From: Streptococcus mitis
GTDB taxonomy: Bacteria; Bacillota; Bacilli; Lactobacillales; Streptococcaceae
Assembly: GCF_023109105.1 (NCBI RefSeq)
Contig: NZ_JALDTZ010000002.1
Span: 1-64,000, forward strand
DNA length: 64,000 nucleotides
Direction of reading: 5' to 3'
Below are positions 9,679 to 18,277 of the stretch, piece by piece. The number at the start of each line of letters is the position of its first letter. Within the stretch, counting starts at the first letter, position 1. The position numbers and the translations under genes are program-made. A model generated the notes under the pieces. The model was not told the DNA's origin. It ran no database searches and was given only the letters and a program-made list of their open reading frames with translations.

Positions 9679-11631
9679 TTATGCTTGTGGTTTGCGTAGG
9701 TAACCATAGACCACACCACTTACGATTGCTCCTACCAAGACAGAAACTAGGTAAAGGAGGGCATTTGAAGTAAGGGCGATCACGAAGATTCCTCCGTGTG
9801 GCGCCATGAGTTTGATACCAGTAAGACCAACGAGGCCACCTGCTACTGCTGAACCAAGGATGAAGCTTGGAATAGCACGAGCTGGGTCAGCTGCACCAAA
9901 TGGAATCGCTCCCTCAGTGATAAATGACAAGCCCATGATGATGTTTGTCAAACCAGAGTTGCGTTCTTCCTTAGTAAATTTATCTTTGAAAAGAAGAGTT
10001 GCGATAAAGATGGCAAGTGGTGGCACCATTCCTCCAGCCATAACTGCTGCCATAGCTACAGAACCACCTGAAGAAACAGTCGCTGCAAGCGTACCTGTAC
10101 CAAAGACATAAGCTGCTTTATTGACTGGTCCACCCATGTCAACAGCCATCATTCCACCAAGGACGATACCAAGAAGGACAGCTGAACCTCCTCCAAGACC
10201 CCCTAGGAAGTCATTCATAGCAGTGTTTATTGCTGCCATTGGGATATTAACAGCTAGCATGACAAATCCAGTCAAGATTGTTCCAAGAAGTGGCAAGAGA
10301 AGGATTGATTTTGCACCTTCAAGTGAACGAGGAACTTTAACGTATTTCTTGATAGCAAGAACCAGGGCACCAGCAATAAATCCACCAACAAGGGCACCTA
10401 GGAAACCAGATGAAACACCTGCAAGAGTTGAAGTGGATTCACCACCTGCGGCATAAGGAATTTTACCAAAGGCAAACCCTTCTTTGGCAATAGCACCAGC
10501 CACGAAACCTGCTACCAAACCTGGTTTTTCAGCGATAGAGTAGGCAACATAACCTGCAAAGACTGGAAGCATCAAACCAAAGGCTGCACCACCAATTTTC
10601 ATAAACATAGAAGCTAGCTCATGGTAGGAACCAAGATTTCCAAGGTTTTCATTTGGCACACCCAAAGCACCATCAATCAAGAAGGCAAGGGCAATCATGA
10701 TACCACCACCGATAACGAATGGCAACATTTGCGATACACCACTCATCAAGTGTTTGTAGAAGGCACTACCAAGGCTTTGTTTTTCGTTAGAGGCTGTTGC
10801 AGTTTTTGCTCCATTAGCAGCACGATAAACTTCAGCATCTCCAGAAAGAGCCAAGTTGATCAACTCTTCTGTCTTACGGATACCGTCAGCAACTGGACGA
10901 TTGATCAAAGGTTTGCCATCGAAACGATCCATTTCAACGGCCTTGTCTGCTGCTATGATAACAGCTTTAGCCTTACGAATGTCTTCCGCAGTTAGTTGGT
11001 TTCCAACACCGCTAGCACCGTTGGTTTCGACCTTAATTCCAACACCCATTTCAGCAGCAACTTTTTGAAGGGCTTCTTGAGCCATGTAAGTGTGGGCAAT
11101 ACCTGTTGTACAAGCTGTAACAGCTACGATAAAGTCATCAGAGTCATTGGTAGGTGCTTGAACCGGCTCCTCAGCTTTTTCTGAAGCTTGGTTAAAAAGT
11201 TCGATAACTTGGTCAGCTGATGTTACTTGGCGAAGTTTGTCAGCAAAACCGTCTTTCATCAAGTATTGAGACAATTCTGCCAAGGCAGCCAAGTGGGTAT
11301 CATTGGCACCTTCTGGAGCCGCAATCATAAAGAATAAATCAGTTGCTTGTCCATCCAAACTCTCATAGTCAACACCCTTGTTCGACTTAGCAAAAAGAAC
11401 AGTCGCTTCTTTGACAGCAGCATTTTTGCTGTGAGGCATTGCGATTCCGTCACCCAAACCTGTAGAAGTCAAGGATTCACGCGCCAAAATGCCTTCTTTA
11501 AAGGTTTCAAAATCTGTCACATAACCGTGCTCTGTCAAACTTTTAATCATCTCTTCAATGACAGCTGTTTTTTCAGTTGCCTGCAAATCCAGCAACATGA
11601 TATCTTTTCTCAATAAGTCTTGAATTCTCAT
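9679..11631 (-). CDS. fruA: Fructose PTS transporter EIIABC
   Basis: Imports fructose and phosphorylates it to fructose 1-phosphate. The 650 residues run EIIA, EIIB, EIIC. EIIA has its phosphohistidine in GIAMPHSKN (His67). EIIB has its phosphocysteine in VTACTTGIAHTYMA (Cys174). The membrane EIIC spans about 290-645 and is rich in Gly/Ala helices. The start codon overlaps the fruB stop by four bases (ATGA), indicating translational coupling. It is the third gene of fruR-fruB-fruA and shares the cre and operator region upstream of fruR. Confidence 0.95.
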   Translation of the reverse strand: MRIQDLLRKDIMLLDLQATEKTAVIEEMIKSLTEHGYVTDFETFKEGILARESLTSTGLGDGIAMPHSKNAAVKEATVLFAKSNKGVDYESLDGQATDLFFMIAAPEGANDTHLAALAELSQYLMKDGFADKLRQVTSADQVIELFNQASEKAEEPVQAPTNDSDDFIVAVTACTTGIAHTYMAQEALQKVAAEMGVGIKVETNGASGVGNQLTAEDIRKAKAVIIAADKAVEMDRFDGKPLINRPVADGIRKTEELINLALSGDAEVYRAANGAKTATASNEKQSLGSAFYKHLMSGVSQMLPFVIGGGIMIALAFLIDGALGVPNENLGNLGSYHELASMFMKIGGAAFGLMLPVFAGYVAYSIAEKPGLVAGFVAGAIAKEGFAFGKIPYAAGGESTSTLAGVSSGFLGALVGGFIAGALVLAIKKYVKVPRSLEGAKSILLLPLLGTILTGFVMLAVNIPMAAINTAMNDFLGGLGGGSAVLLGIVLGGMMAVDMGGPVNKAAYVFGTGTLAATVSSGGSVAMAAVMAGGMVPPLAIFIATLLFKDKFTKEERNSGLTNIIMGLSFITEGAIPFGAADPARAIPSFILGSAVAGGLVGLTGIKLMAPHGGIFVIALTSNALLYLVSVLVGAIVSGVVYGYLRKPQA

Positions 11632-12539
11632 CGTTTTTCTACCTCAACTTTTTCATATGTTTCTTTAATAAATTCTGCCGTTGCCAAGTCATCTGAGAAG
11701 GTCGTTGCTGTTCCGCAAGCCACTCCCCATTTGAAGGCTTCTACTGCGTCTTTTGATTTGACAAATTCACCTGTGAATCCGGCAACCATAGAATCACCAG
11801 CCCCAACTGAATTTTTGACTGTTCCCTTGATAGGTTTAGCAAAGTAAGCTCCCTCAGATGTAACAAGGAGGGCACCGTCACCAGCCATAGAAATAATGAC
11901 GTTTTGGGCACCTTTAGTCAGTAACTCACGAGCATATTTCTCGATTTCATCTAAACTTTCGAGTTTAACTCCAAAGATCGCTCCCAGTTCGTGATTGTTT
12001 GGTTTGACAAGAAGTGGCTGGTAGTCCAAACTATCAATCAAGGTCTGTCCTTCAAAGTCACAAACCACTTGCGCACCCGTCTGACGCGTCAAGGCAATCA
12101 AATCCTTATAGATAACATTGCCTAGATTTTTAGTACTTGAACCAGCAAAGACAACTGTATCTGCTGCTGTTAAACTTGAAAGAATAGCTTTCAATTCTTC
12201 TAACTGAGCTGGTTCAACAGTTGGACCCCTTCCGTTGATTTCTGTTTCTTGGTCTGCTTTGATTTTAACATTGATACGAGTATCTTCTGCTACTTGGACA
12301 AAACTCGTCTCGATTTCTTCTTCTTCTAAAGTATCTGTAATAAATTTACCAGTAAAGCCACCGATAAATCCAGTCGCTGTATTTGGAATATCCAAGCGTT
12401 TCAAGACACGACTGACATTGATTCCTTTCCCACCAGCAAACTTATCATCACTGTCCATACGATTGACACTACCAACTTGGACTTGGTCCAAACGAACGAT
12501 ATAGTCAATGGATGGATTGAGTGTGACTGTATAAATCAT
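11628..12539 (-). CDS. fruB: 1-phosphofructokinase
   Basis: Phosphorylates fructose 1-phosphate to fructose 1,6-bisphosphate. It is a PfkB-family kinase of 303 residues, with the N-terminal substrate signature around GGKGINVSRVL (about 36-46) and the C-terminal PfkB signature VGAGDSMVAGF with the catalytic Asp (about 247-257). It overlaps fruR and fruA by four bases each, so the three genes form one coupled operon. Also called fruK in other species. Confidence 0.95.
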   Translation of the reverse strand: MIYTVTLNPSIDYIVRLDQVQVGSVNRMDSDDKFAGGKGINVSRVLKRLDIPNTATGFIGGFTGKFITDTLEEEEIETSFVQVAEDTRINVKIKADQETEINGRGPTVEPAQLEELKAILSSLTAADTVVFAGSSTKNLGNVIYKDLIALTRQTGAQVVCDFEGQTLIDSLDYQPLLVKPNNHELGAIFGVKLESLDEIEKYARELLTKGAQNVIISMAGDGALLVTSEGAYFAKPIKGTVKNSVGAGDSMVAGFTGEFVKSKDAVEAFKWGVACGTATTFSDDLATAEFIKETYEKVEVEKR

Positions 12540-13276
12540 ACTTCTATTACCTCCGTTTTCTCCTTAATAGCCTGCAAGAGCTCATGCCCTTGACTTGTGA
12601 TAACAATAGCTCGTTTGAGTGGTGCTACCTTGGCAAAGCAAGTTTGTCCTATTTTTGATGAATCGACCAAGACATAGGTCTGTTTGGCATTCTCTAAAAT
12701 AGCACGCTTCACAGCTCCCTCCTCCATATCAGGAGTCGTATAATAGCCATCGTCCACACCATTCATCCCGATAAAGGCACGGTCAAAGTGCAATTGGTTA
12801 ATCTGGTTAAGAGCAACGCCCCCGATGCTAGCATCTGTCGCCATCTTGACACTTCCTCCAACCATGACAGTTGGAATCTGCTTTTCAACCAACTGAGCAG
12901 CATGGTGAATCGAGTTGGTCACGACTGTAACATTCTTATTGACCAATTCATGAATCAAAAAAGCAGTTGTTGTTCCAGCATCGATAAATATGACATCTTT
13001 TTCTTTAATGAGAGAAGCTGCTTTCTGAGCCAGCAACTTCTTTTCTTGAAGGTTTTTGACAGATTTTTCTTGAATGGTTTCTTCTTCCTGCAAGGAGTGG
13101 GGTAATTCTGCTCCACCATGCACGCGACGAAGCTTGTTTTCCGCTTCCAACTCATCCAAATCTCTTCGAACCGTTGATTCTGAGGTCTCTAGCAAACTAA
13201 CTAATTTTTCTAGAGAAACTACATGATGTTGATTTAATTCCTCTAAAATCAGTTGCTTCCGCTCTGTTTTTAACAC
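12536..13276 (-). CDS. fruR: DeoR-family fructose operon repressor
   Basis: The 246 residues comprise an N-terminal winged helix-turn-helix (ETSESTVRRDLDELE, about 28-42) and a C-terminal DeoR sensor domain (IFIDAGTTTAFL, GMNGVDDGYYT). It presumably represses fruRBA and is released by fructose 1-phosphate, as in related lactic acid bacteria; that role is inferred from the family and operon position. A CACCTCCTG complement gives a strong GGAGGTG ribosome-binding site. The upstream region carries a cre site and phased TATC repeats. Confidence 0.9.
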   Translation of the reverse strand: MLKTERKQLILEELNQHHVVSLEKLVSLLETSESTVRRDLDELEAENKLRRVHGGAELPHSLQEEETIQEKSVKNLQEKKLLAQKAASLIKEKDVIFIDAGTTTAFLIHELVNKNVTVVTNSIHHAAQLVEKQIPTVMVGGSVKMATDASIGGVALNQINQLHFDRAFIGMNGVDDGYYTTPDMEEGAVKRAILENAKQTYVLVDSSKIGQTCFAKVAPLKRAIVITSQGHELLQAIKEKTEVIEV

Positions 13277-13288
13277 TGAATCACCTCC

Positions 13289-13302
13289 TGTTATCGTTTA
13301 CA
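13289..13302 (-). promoter_or_regulatory. cre (CcpA) site of the fru operon
   Basis: TGTAAACGATAACA on the minus strand matches the consensus TGWAANCGNTNWCA at every position. It lies between the fruR -10 box and the start codon, so bound CcpA would block the transcript early. Confidence 0.85.
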
Positions 13303-13369
13303 CTATTCATTCTATCACACTTTCTTTCAAAGTCAAGCATATTTTATCACTTTCTTCCAAATTCTATCA
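13292..13369 (-). promoter_or_regulatory. fruR promoter with phased TATC/GATA repeats
   Basis: The promoter reads TTGACT (13331-13336), a 16-bp spacer and TAGAAT (13309-13314) on the minus strand. Four TATC boxes start at about 13292, 13313, 13345 and 13365, spaced 21, 32 and 20 bases, close to whole helical turns. DeoR-type repressors often bind direct repeats, so these are candidate FruR operators. Confidence 0.55.
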
Positions 13370-13437
13370 TTTTCCTTATTTCCAGAATTTTTATTGCAAG
13401 ATAAGAGCCTTTATGGTAGACTATTTGAGTAAGTATT

Positions 13438-13525
13438 GGAAGATTACTCAAGAGGCTTAAGAGGCCGTGTTGGAAACGCGGTAGGCGTGTAACAGCGTGC
13501 GTGGGTTCGAATCCCATGTCTTCCG
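13438..13525 (+). tRNA. tRNA-Ser (anticodon GGA)
   Basis: Class II tRNA with acceptor pairing GGAAGAT/GTCTTCC. The anticodon stem is CCGTG/CGCGG with loop TTGGAAA, giving anticodon GGA (reads UCC and UCU). It has a long variable arm, and a T arm GTGGG-TTCGAAT-CCCAT. CCA is not encoded. A promoter TTGCAA-17-TAGACT precedes it, and a terminator follows at 13536-13563. It marks the left border of the accessory cassette. Confidence 0.95.
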
Positions 13526-13535
13526 TTAAATATAT

Positions 13536-13563
13536 AAGACTGCATCTTATGATGGAGTCTTTT
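13536..13563 (+). terminator. Terminator after tRNA-Ser
   Basis: AAGACT/AGTCTT stem extended by CATC/GATG, then TTTT. It separates the tRNA from the AT-rich cassette. Confidence 0.65.
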
Positions 13564-13591
13564 CAATATATATAATAAATATTGATGAAAG

Positions 13592-15259
13592 ATGTCATTG
13601 AGTATGAGAAGAATAGAATTTATCCAATATAGAAAACTTAAAAACCTTAAAATAGACTTTGATGATAATATTAACATCTTAGCAGGAACAAATGGAACTT
13701 GTAAATCATCCATACTTCATTTGATAAGTAACTCTCATCAAAAAGTTTCTAATTCGTCAGATAATCCTGTTTTATCAACTATTCAAAAAATTAATAAAAT
13801 ATTCAATCCTAAGATTGAGGCATTAGCCCGAGGGGATAAAAAATATAATGATCCCGCTCCTGGAGTAGCTGGTACTCTCTATACCGCAGTTTTTGAAAAC
13901 TATTCTTTAGATTTCAGAAGACATAATAGTAAAACTATAAATAATCATGATCGCTTTGCAATTAAACCTAAATACAAGAGAGGTACTTCTGATAGACTTC
14001 CTGAAATTCCAATTATCTATTTAGGAACATTCAGACTATTTTCCTATGGTGAATGGGATGGTGAAAGTAAGTTTAAAAATATTATTAATAAGTTACCAGA
14101 AAAATATCTTAATAAACTAAGTGAGCTCTACAAGAAGTTTACTGGATATGAAATTCATTTTGATGGGAAATTGAATAATTTCGGAGGAATTCGATCTAAG
14201 ACAGAGTTTTCGACAACTACCGAGGGAATTGATTCAAATACAATTTCTGCGGGCGAAGATAATTTACTTACAATTTTAACATCATTAGTTTCATTGAAAG
14301 CATACTATGAAAGTATAAATCCTAATGAAAATAATTCTATAGAAAGTATATTACTAATTGATGAACTAGATGCCTCTTTACATCCTGAATTTCAGATCAA
14401 ATTGATAAATGAGTTTAAAGAGTTTTCAAATGAATACAAAATTCAAATTTTTTTTACTACTCATAGTTTTTCACTAATTGACTATTCCCTTGATAAAAAA
14501 ATTGGTAAATTGATTTATCTAACTGATCAAGTTGACCATGTTGATTTATTATCTAATATTAATAAGTACTCAATTAATGCACTTTTACAAAATAATCTAG
14601 TGCAAAATATTTATGAAAATACTCGGATTCCAGTATTATTGGAAGATGATGAGGCAAAAGATTTCTTCAACAATCTAATTCAATCATATCAAGAGAGTCA
14701 TAATATTATAATAGAGTCCTTCTTTCATATAGTAGACGCAAAGTTGTCCTCTGAAGCAATAAAAGCTTTGGCAACGGATAAATTTGCTAAACAGTCAAGT
14801 ATTAGAACTATATCCATAGTTGATGGAGACCAGACTTTAAAGACTGAATCTTTAAATCATAACTTACTAAGCCTTCCTGGGAAATCATCACCCGAAGAAC
14901 TCATTTTTGATTATCTGAAAGTGAACCTGGTAAATGATGATGAATTTTGGAAAAAAGCTGACCTTGTTGCAAGTGGTTACACTAAAAAGTATGTTCAAGA
15001 TCAATTCCTTTCACAATTAGCTGAATTAGAAACCAAACTCAAATTACCTGGTTCACATCATGGCGATAGACGAGAAGGAAATAAGAAAATTTATCAAAGT
15101 GATGCTGTTTTTTGGAACTATGTTATGAAATATTGGATTGATAATAATGAACAAGAAGTGAATAAATTCTTTCAAAAATTACACATATCTTTCTATAAAA
15201 CTGCTCCATTTTATAACATTGATCAATCAAAATGGCCATTAAAACCCAATCCAAAATAG
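13592..15259 (+). CDS. OLD-like ATPase with C-terminal TOPRIM-like domain
   Basis: The 555-residue protein has an SMC/ABC-type AAA domain: IEFIQYRKLKNLKI start, Walker A GTNGTCKS (32-39), signature-like SAGEDN (219-224), Walker B LLIDELDASLHP (254-264) and an H-loop FFTTHS (287-292). A C-terminal region follows with TOPRIM features: an acidic LLEDDEAKDF strand (349-358), a D-x-D in SIVDGDQ (411, 413) and PEELIFDYL. This order matches OLD-family nucleases (GajA-like), which act on phage DNA. The usual Walker A glycine before Lys is Cys38. The region is visibly more AT-rich than its neighbours. Ribosome-binding sites are weak for both the first ATG and Met5. It is followed 24 bases later by a methyltransferase. 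Function as phage defence is inference. Confidence 0.75.
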   Translation: MSLSMRRIEFIQYRKLKNLKIDFDDNINILAGTNGTCKSSILHLISNSHQKVSNSSDNPVLSTIQKINKIFNPKIEALARGDKKYNDPAPGVAGTLYTAVFENYSLDFRRHNSKTINNHDRFAIKPKYKRGTSDRLPEIPIIYLGTFRLFSYGEWDGESKFKNIINKLPEKYLNKLSELYKKFTGYEIHFDGKLNNFGGIRSKTEFSTTTEGIDSNTISAGEDNLLTILTSLVSLKAYYESINPNENNSIESILLIDELDASLHPEFQIKLINEFKEFSNEYKIQIFFTTHSFSLIDYSLDKKIGKLIYLTDQVDHVDLLSNINKYSINALLQNNLVQNIYENTRIPVLLEDDEAKDFFNNLIQSYQESHNIIIESFFHIVDAKLSSEAIKALATDKFAKQSSIRTISIVDGDQTLKTESLNHNLLSLPGKSSPEELIFDYLKVNLVNDDEFWKKADLVASGYTKKYVQDQFLSQLAELETKLKLPGSHHGDRREGNKKIYQSDAVFWNYVMKYWIDNNEQEVNKFFQKLHISFYKTAPFYNIDQSKWPLKPNPK

Positions 15260-15283
15260 AATCATGATTACTTTAGAAAGAGA

Positions 15284-16150
15284 GTGACGAAACAAATGAG
15301 AAACATTAGTCCGTTACGATATCCTGGTGGAAAAACACAAGTATATGATTTTGTTAGAGAACTTATTGAATTGAATGAATCAACAACATATATTGAACCT
15401 TATATGGGGGGAATGGGGATTGCTTTAAAGTTGCTCTTGAATAACAACGTAAAGAAAATTATGGTAAATGATTATGATAAAGCTATTTATGCATTCTGGT
15501 ACTCTGTTTTAAATTATACAGATCACCTTATTAACTTAATTGAGACAACTTCTATTACGATTGAAGAATGGAAAAAACAGAGAATTATACAACAAAATAA
15601 AGATGTATCTGAAGACCTACTTGAATTAGGATTTTCAACTTTATTTCTTAATCGAACAAATCGCTCAGGAATCATGAAAGCTGGTGTTATAGGCGGTCTC
15701 CAACAGAATGGTGATTACAAACTTGATTGTCGTTTTGATAAAGATAAAATTATTGAAAAAATTAAATTAATAGCTTCTATGAAAAGTAGAATTAAGCTAT
15801 ATAATATGGATGCTGAAAAATTTATTCGACTAAATATTACTAAAACAAAAGATTCCTTCACATTTTTTGATCCTCCTTATTACACCAAAGGTCCTGGTCT
15901 TTACACAAATTTTTATAACCACGAGAATCATCTTAATTTATCTTATACCATTAAGAAATATTTAAAAAATAAAAAATGGATTCTCACATATGATGTTGCA
16001 CCTGAAATTTTTCAAATGTATAACACTTTTCGCAACGAAAAATATTATTTAAATTATTCAGTAACCAAACCTAGTAAGGGAATAGAATATATCTTCTATT
16101 CAAACAATTTAATCATTCCACAAGATACAAGACATTTGAAGAAGGCTTAG
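15284..16150 (+). CDS. D12-class N6-adenine DNA methyltransferase (Dam-like)
   Basis: The 288-residue (GTG start) or 284-residue (ATG at 15296) protein carries the D12 set of motifs. The N-terminal SPLRYPGGK comes first, then the AdoMet motif YIEPYMGGMG, then NDYDKAIYAF, LNRTNRSGI and the catalytic FFDPPYYT (about 203-210), in the alpha-group order of Dam/DpnM. An AGAAAGAGAG ribosome-binding site fits the ATG better. It lies 24 bases after the OLD-like gene and shares its low GC, so the pair probably moved together. The methylated site is unknown, though GATC is common in the family. It could be a modification enzyme protecting self DNA or an orphan methylase. Confidence 0.88.
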   Translation: MTKQMRNISPLRYPGGKTQVYDFVRELIELNESTTYIEPYMGGMGIALKLLLNNNVKKIMVNDYDKAIYAFWYSVLNYTDHLINLIETTSITIEEWKKQRIIQQNKDVSEDLLELGFSTLFLNRTNRSGIMKAGVIGGLQQNGDYKLDCRFDKDKIIEKIKLIASMKSRIKLYNMDAEKFIRLNITKTKDSFTFFDPPYYTKGPGLYTNFYNHENHLNLSYTIKKYLKNKKWILTYDVAPEIFQMYNTFRNEKYYLNYSVTKPSKGIEYIFYSNNLIIPQDTRHLKKA

Positions 16151-16340
16151 AAAACTCATATTTCTAAGCCTTTTATAATAGAGCTGGAGAACGCTTTGCG
16201 AAGTACATAGATTTCTAGGATTCAACAAATGTTGTGTCCTTTTTTATCGCTTTTTTAAAAATAAGGTCTGTTTTAGGGTCTATATGTGACTCCTTTGTTG
16301 TATCCTTTTTTCGCAAAAGAATGCAAAGGAATATCAAAGA
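16151..16340. other. Right border of the cassette, no gene seen
   Basis: AT-rich spacer between the methyltransferase and tmRNA. It holds two similar stretches, TGTTGTGTCCTTTTTT (about 16229) and TTGTTGTATCCTTTTTT (about 16292). A 71-codon minus-strand reading frame here begins inside tmRNA and shows no family features. No copy of the tRNA-Ser 3' end or the tmRNA 3' end that would mark an attachment site was found. Confidence 0.4.
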
Positions 16341-16371
16341 CAAAAATAAAAAACGTTGATTTAACAACGTT
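16341..16371 (-). terminator. Terminator of tmRNA
   Basis: Minus-strand AACGTTG/CAACGTT stem with loop TTAAAT and a TTTTTTATTTTT tail, starting 14 bases after the tmRNA 3' end. Confidence 0.85.
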
Positions 16372-16385
16372 TTAGTAATTAATAA

Positions 16386-16730
16386 TGGAGCCGGTGGGAG
16401 TCGAACCCACGTCCAAACACCTGCCAACATATTTGTCTACAACCATAGGTTATGTATTAGTTTAACAGTCCCTCGACACATAACTCAAGCCTAGAAACTG
16501 CGAGTCTATTAATCTCTTATCAAGCCGCTAGACGAGACTTAATCGTATCTCGCTAATAATAAGACCTGTCATTGAACACGAGCAATCCAAATCGGGTCAC
16601 GCCTGCTGGTTTTTAGGCAGCTAGAGCGTAAGAAGTGTTATTTTTTGCAGTTATATTTAACTGAGCGTTTACGTCGCCACACGAGTCGCAAAATATGCCT
16701 CATAATGCCTGTCGAATCCGTAACGACCCC
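16386..16730 (-). ncRNA. ssrA: Transfer-messenger RNA (tmRNA)
   Basis: The 345-nt RNA rescues stalled ribosomes by trans-translation. The 5' end starts GGGGTCGTTACGG and the 3' end closes with GTGGGTTCGACTCCCAC and GGCTCCA, together forming the alanyl-tRNA-like domain. The tag reading frame (complement of 16613-16648) gives AKNNTSYALAA then stop, the streptococcal tag. The 3' end of ssrA is a frequent integration site for mobile elements, consistent with the accessory cassette lying right downstream of it. Confidence 0.97.
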
Positions 16731-16791
16731 AAAAGACAATAAAACCATTATACCTTATCTAACAAAAAAATGCAAAAAGGAAATCGACTAA

Positions 16792-17427
16792 CTATAAAAG
16801 ATAGTCTTTCAAAGCTTTGGTCAAAACCTGATAACCAGTAACACTAAGGTGCAACCCATCAGTTGTATAATCTTTTTTGAGTTGGCCTGCCTGGTCTGTC
16901 AAACTATCAAAAACTGACACAAATTCCACCTGTATATAGGCAGAAGCAAGCCCTTGATAGGCTTGATTCCATTTCTGAATTTTTTCATTCGTGCGGATAT
17001 AGACTGTCTGCTTGTACTCCTCGCCCTCATTGACTGGCAAAATGGAAAGCAATTTAATCTCAGTCAATGGATAATCGCGAGCAATAGATTGTATGATAGC
17101 TTCGAGATTATTGAGAGTCTCATTCACAGGCACATCTTTTCCGATATCATTTGTCCCAATCAAAAGGACAATTTTATCTACTGCTCCACCGTAAAGATGC
17201 GCATCTAGATTCTCTCGTAACAGCCCTGTCTGATAACCTCGAATGCCTCGATTGACAATCGTCTTCGACGTCCCAAATAATTCCTGTAGAGGATAATATT
17301 CGACAATGGAATCCCCAATAAAAAGAATGTCTGGCTCTAGAACAGAAACTTGATTTAAGTGACGATACTTGGTTTGAATTTTTTCTTGTTCCTTTAGTAA
17401 CCAATTTTCTAATAACTGTACTGCCAC
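16792..17427 (-). CDS. GDSL/SGNH-family lipase or acylhydrolase
   Basis: The 211-residue cytoplasmic serine hydrolase has all SGNH blocks visible: block I FIGDSIVEYY (nucleophile Ser), block II GIRGYQT, block III LIGTNDIG and block V DGLHLSVTGY with the Asp-His pair. It resembles platelet-activating-factor acetylhydrolase-like proteins of streptococci. It follows the HAD phosphatase gene by one base and is the last gene of capA-HAD-GDSL. The natural ester is unknown. Confidence 0.88.
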   Translation of the reverse strand: MAVQLLENWLLKEQEKIQTKYRHLNQVSVLEPDILFIGDSIVEYYPLQELFGTSKTIVNRGIRGYQTGLLRENLDAHLYGGAVDKIVLLIGTNDIGKDVPVNETLNNLEAIIQSIARDYPLTEIKLLSILPVNEGEEYKQTVYIRTNEKIQKWNQAYQGLASAYIQVEFVSVFDSLTDQAGQLKKDYTTDGLHLSVTGYQVLTKALKDYLL

Positions 17428-17428
17428 T

Positions 17429-18256
17429 TCATTCTCCTTTTTCTAACCAGTTTTCCAAGACTTGATAAACTCCTCCTTGGCTGTTGGCTGGCGCTAGAGC
17501 AGTCGCCACAGCTTTGGCCTTGTCATCAGCATTTTCCATCGCATAGGCAATTCCAGCCATTTCAAGCATTTCAACATCATTTTCACTGTCACCGAAAGCC
17601 ATGATTTGTTGAGGGTTCAATTCCCAAAGCTTGAGTAATTCTTCCAAGCCCCACGCTTTATGAATCCCAGATTGGAGGATATCAATGCAACCATAGCCAC
17701 TCGATACAGCCCGAACACGGCCATCAAAGAGGTTATTGATTTCTTCCAAGACCGAACTCAAACGTTCCTCACCAACAACCATACTCATCTTAAGAACACC
17801 ACCAAAGAGGTCAGAGGTTAATGTATCCACAAAATGCATCCGTTGATAGAATTTTTCAATCATTTCTGGAGTCATAAAACTTTCAAGATCTGTAAAAATC
17901 GTACCTTCTTTGACGAAACCACCCTTCATCCCCGTTACAACAAACTGATCCTGACACGCTCGATCCTCGAAATGAGCCAAGGCCTTATCAACAATGGCAT
18001 CATCCCAAGTCTGGGCCTGAATCAGTTCATTGTTTTCAAAAATACGAGCGCCGTTAGCAACAACCAGAACCACTCGATCGACCAAGTGCTCCAGTAGTTG
18101 CCTCATGCGGTGAATTTCATTGCCCGTCGCGATGACAAAACGAATACCCCTTTGATCCAACTGATCTAAAATCTTTTCCAAGCGTGGGATATCAAGCTGG
18201 CCTCTAGCATCCAGCAAGGTCCCATCCATATCTGTCGCAATTACTTTAATCGTCAT
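17429..18256 (-). CDS. HAD-superfamily phosphatase, Cof type
   Basis: The 275-residue protein has HAD motif I DMDGTLLD (8-15), motif II VIATGN, and motif IV GDSENDVEML, with a class IIB cap between. Such proteins dephosphorylate sugar phosphates, pyridoxal phosphate or flavins with broad specificity; this one cannot be assigned further. It lies 21 bases after the CapA gene and one base before the GDSL hydrolase. Confidence 0.88.
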   Translation of the reverse strand: MTIKVIATDMDGTLLDARGQLDIPRLEKILDQLDQRGIRFVIATGNEIHRMRQLLEHLVDRVVLVVANGARIFENNELIQAQTWDDAIVDKALAHFEDRACQDQFVVTGMKGGFVKEGTIFTDLESFMTPEMIEKFYQRMHFVDTLTSDLFGGVLKMSMVVGEERLSSVLEEINNLFDGRVRAVSSGYGCIDILQSGIHKAWGLEELLKLWELNPQQIMAFGDSENDVEMLEMAGIAYAMENADDKAKAVATALAPANSQGGVYQVLENWLEKGE

Positions 18257-18277
18257 TTACTTCCCTCTGGATTCAAG

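Noticed and set aside
13438..16386. Integrative element with direct repeats from the tRNA-Ser or tmRNA 3' end
   Set aside because: No second copy of either RNA 3' end and no integrase gene were found in the interval.
16215..16430. Minus-strand 71-codon reading frame beside tmRNA as an integrase remnant
   Set aside because: It starts inside tmRNA and shows no integrase motif; most of its length is the ssrA terminator and AT-rich spacer.
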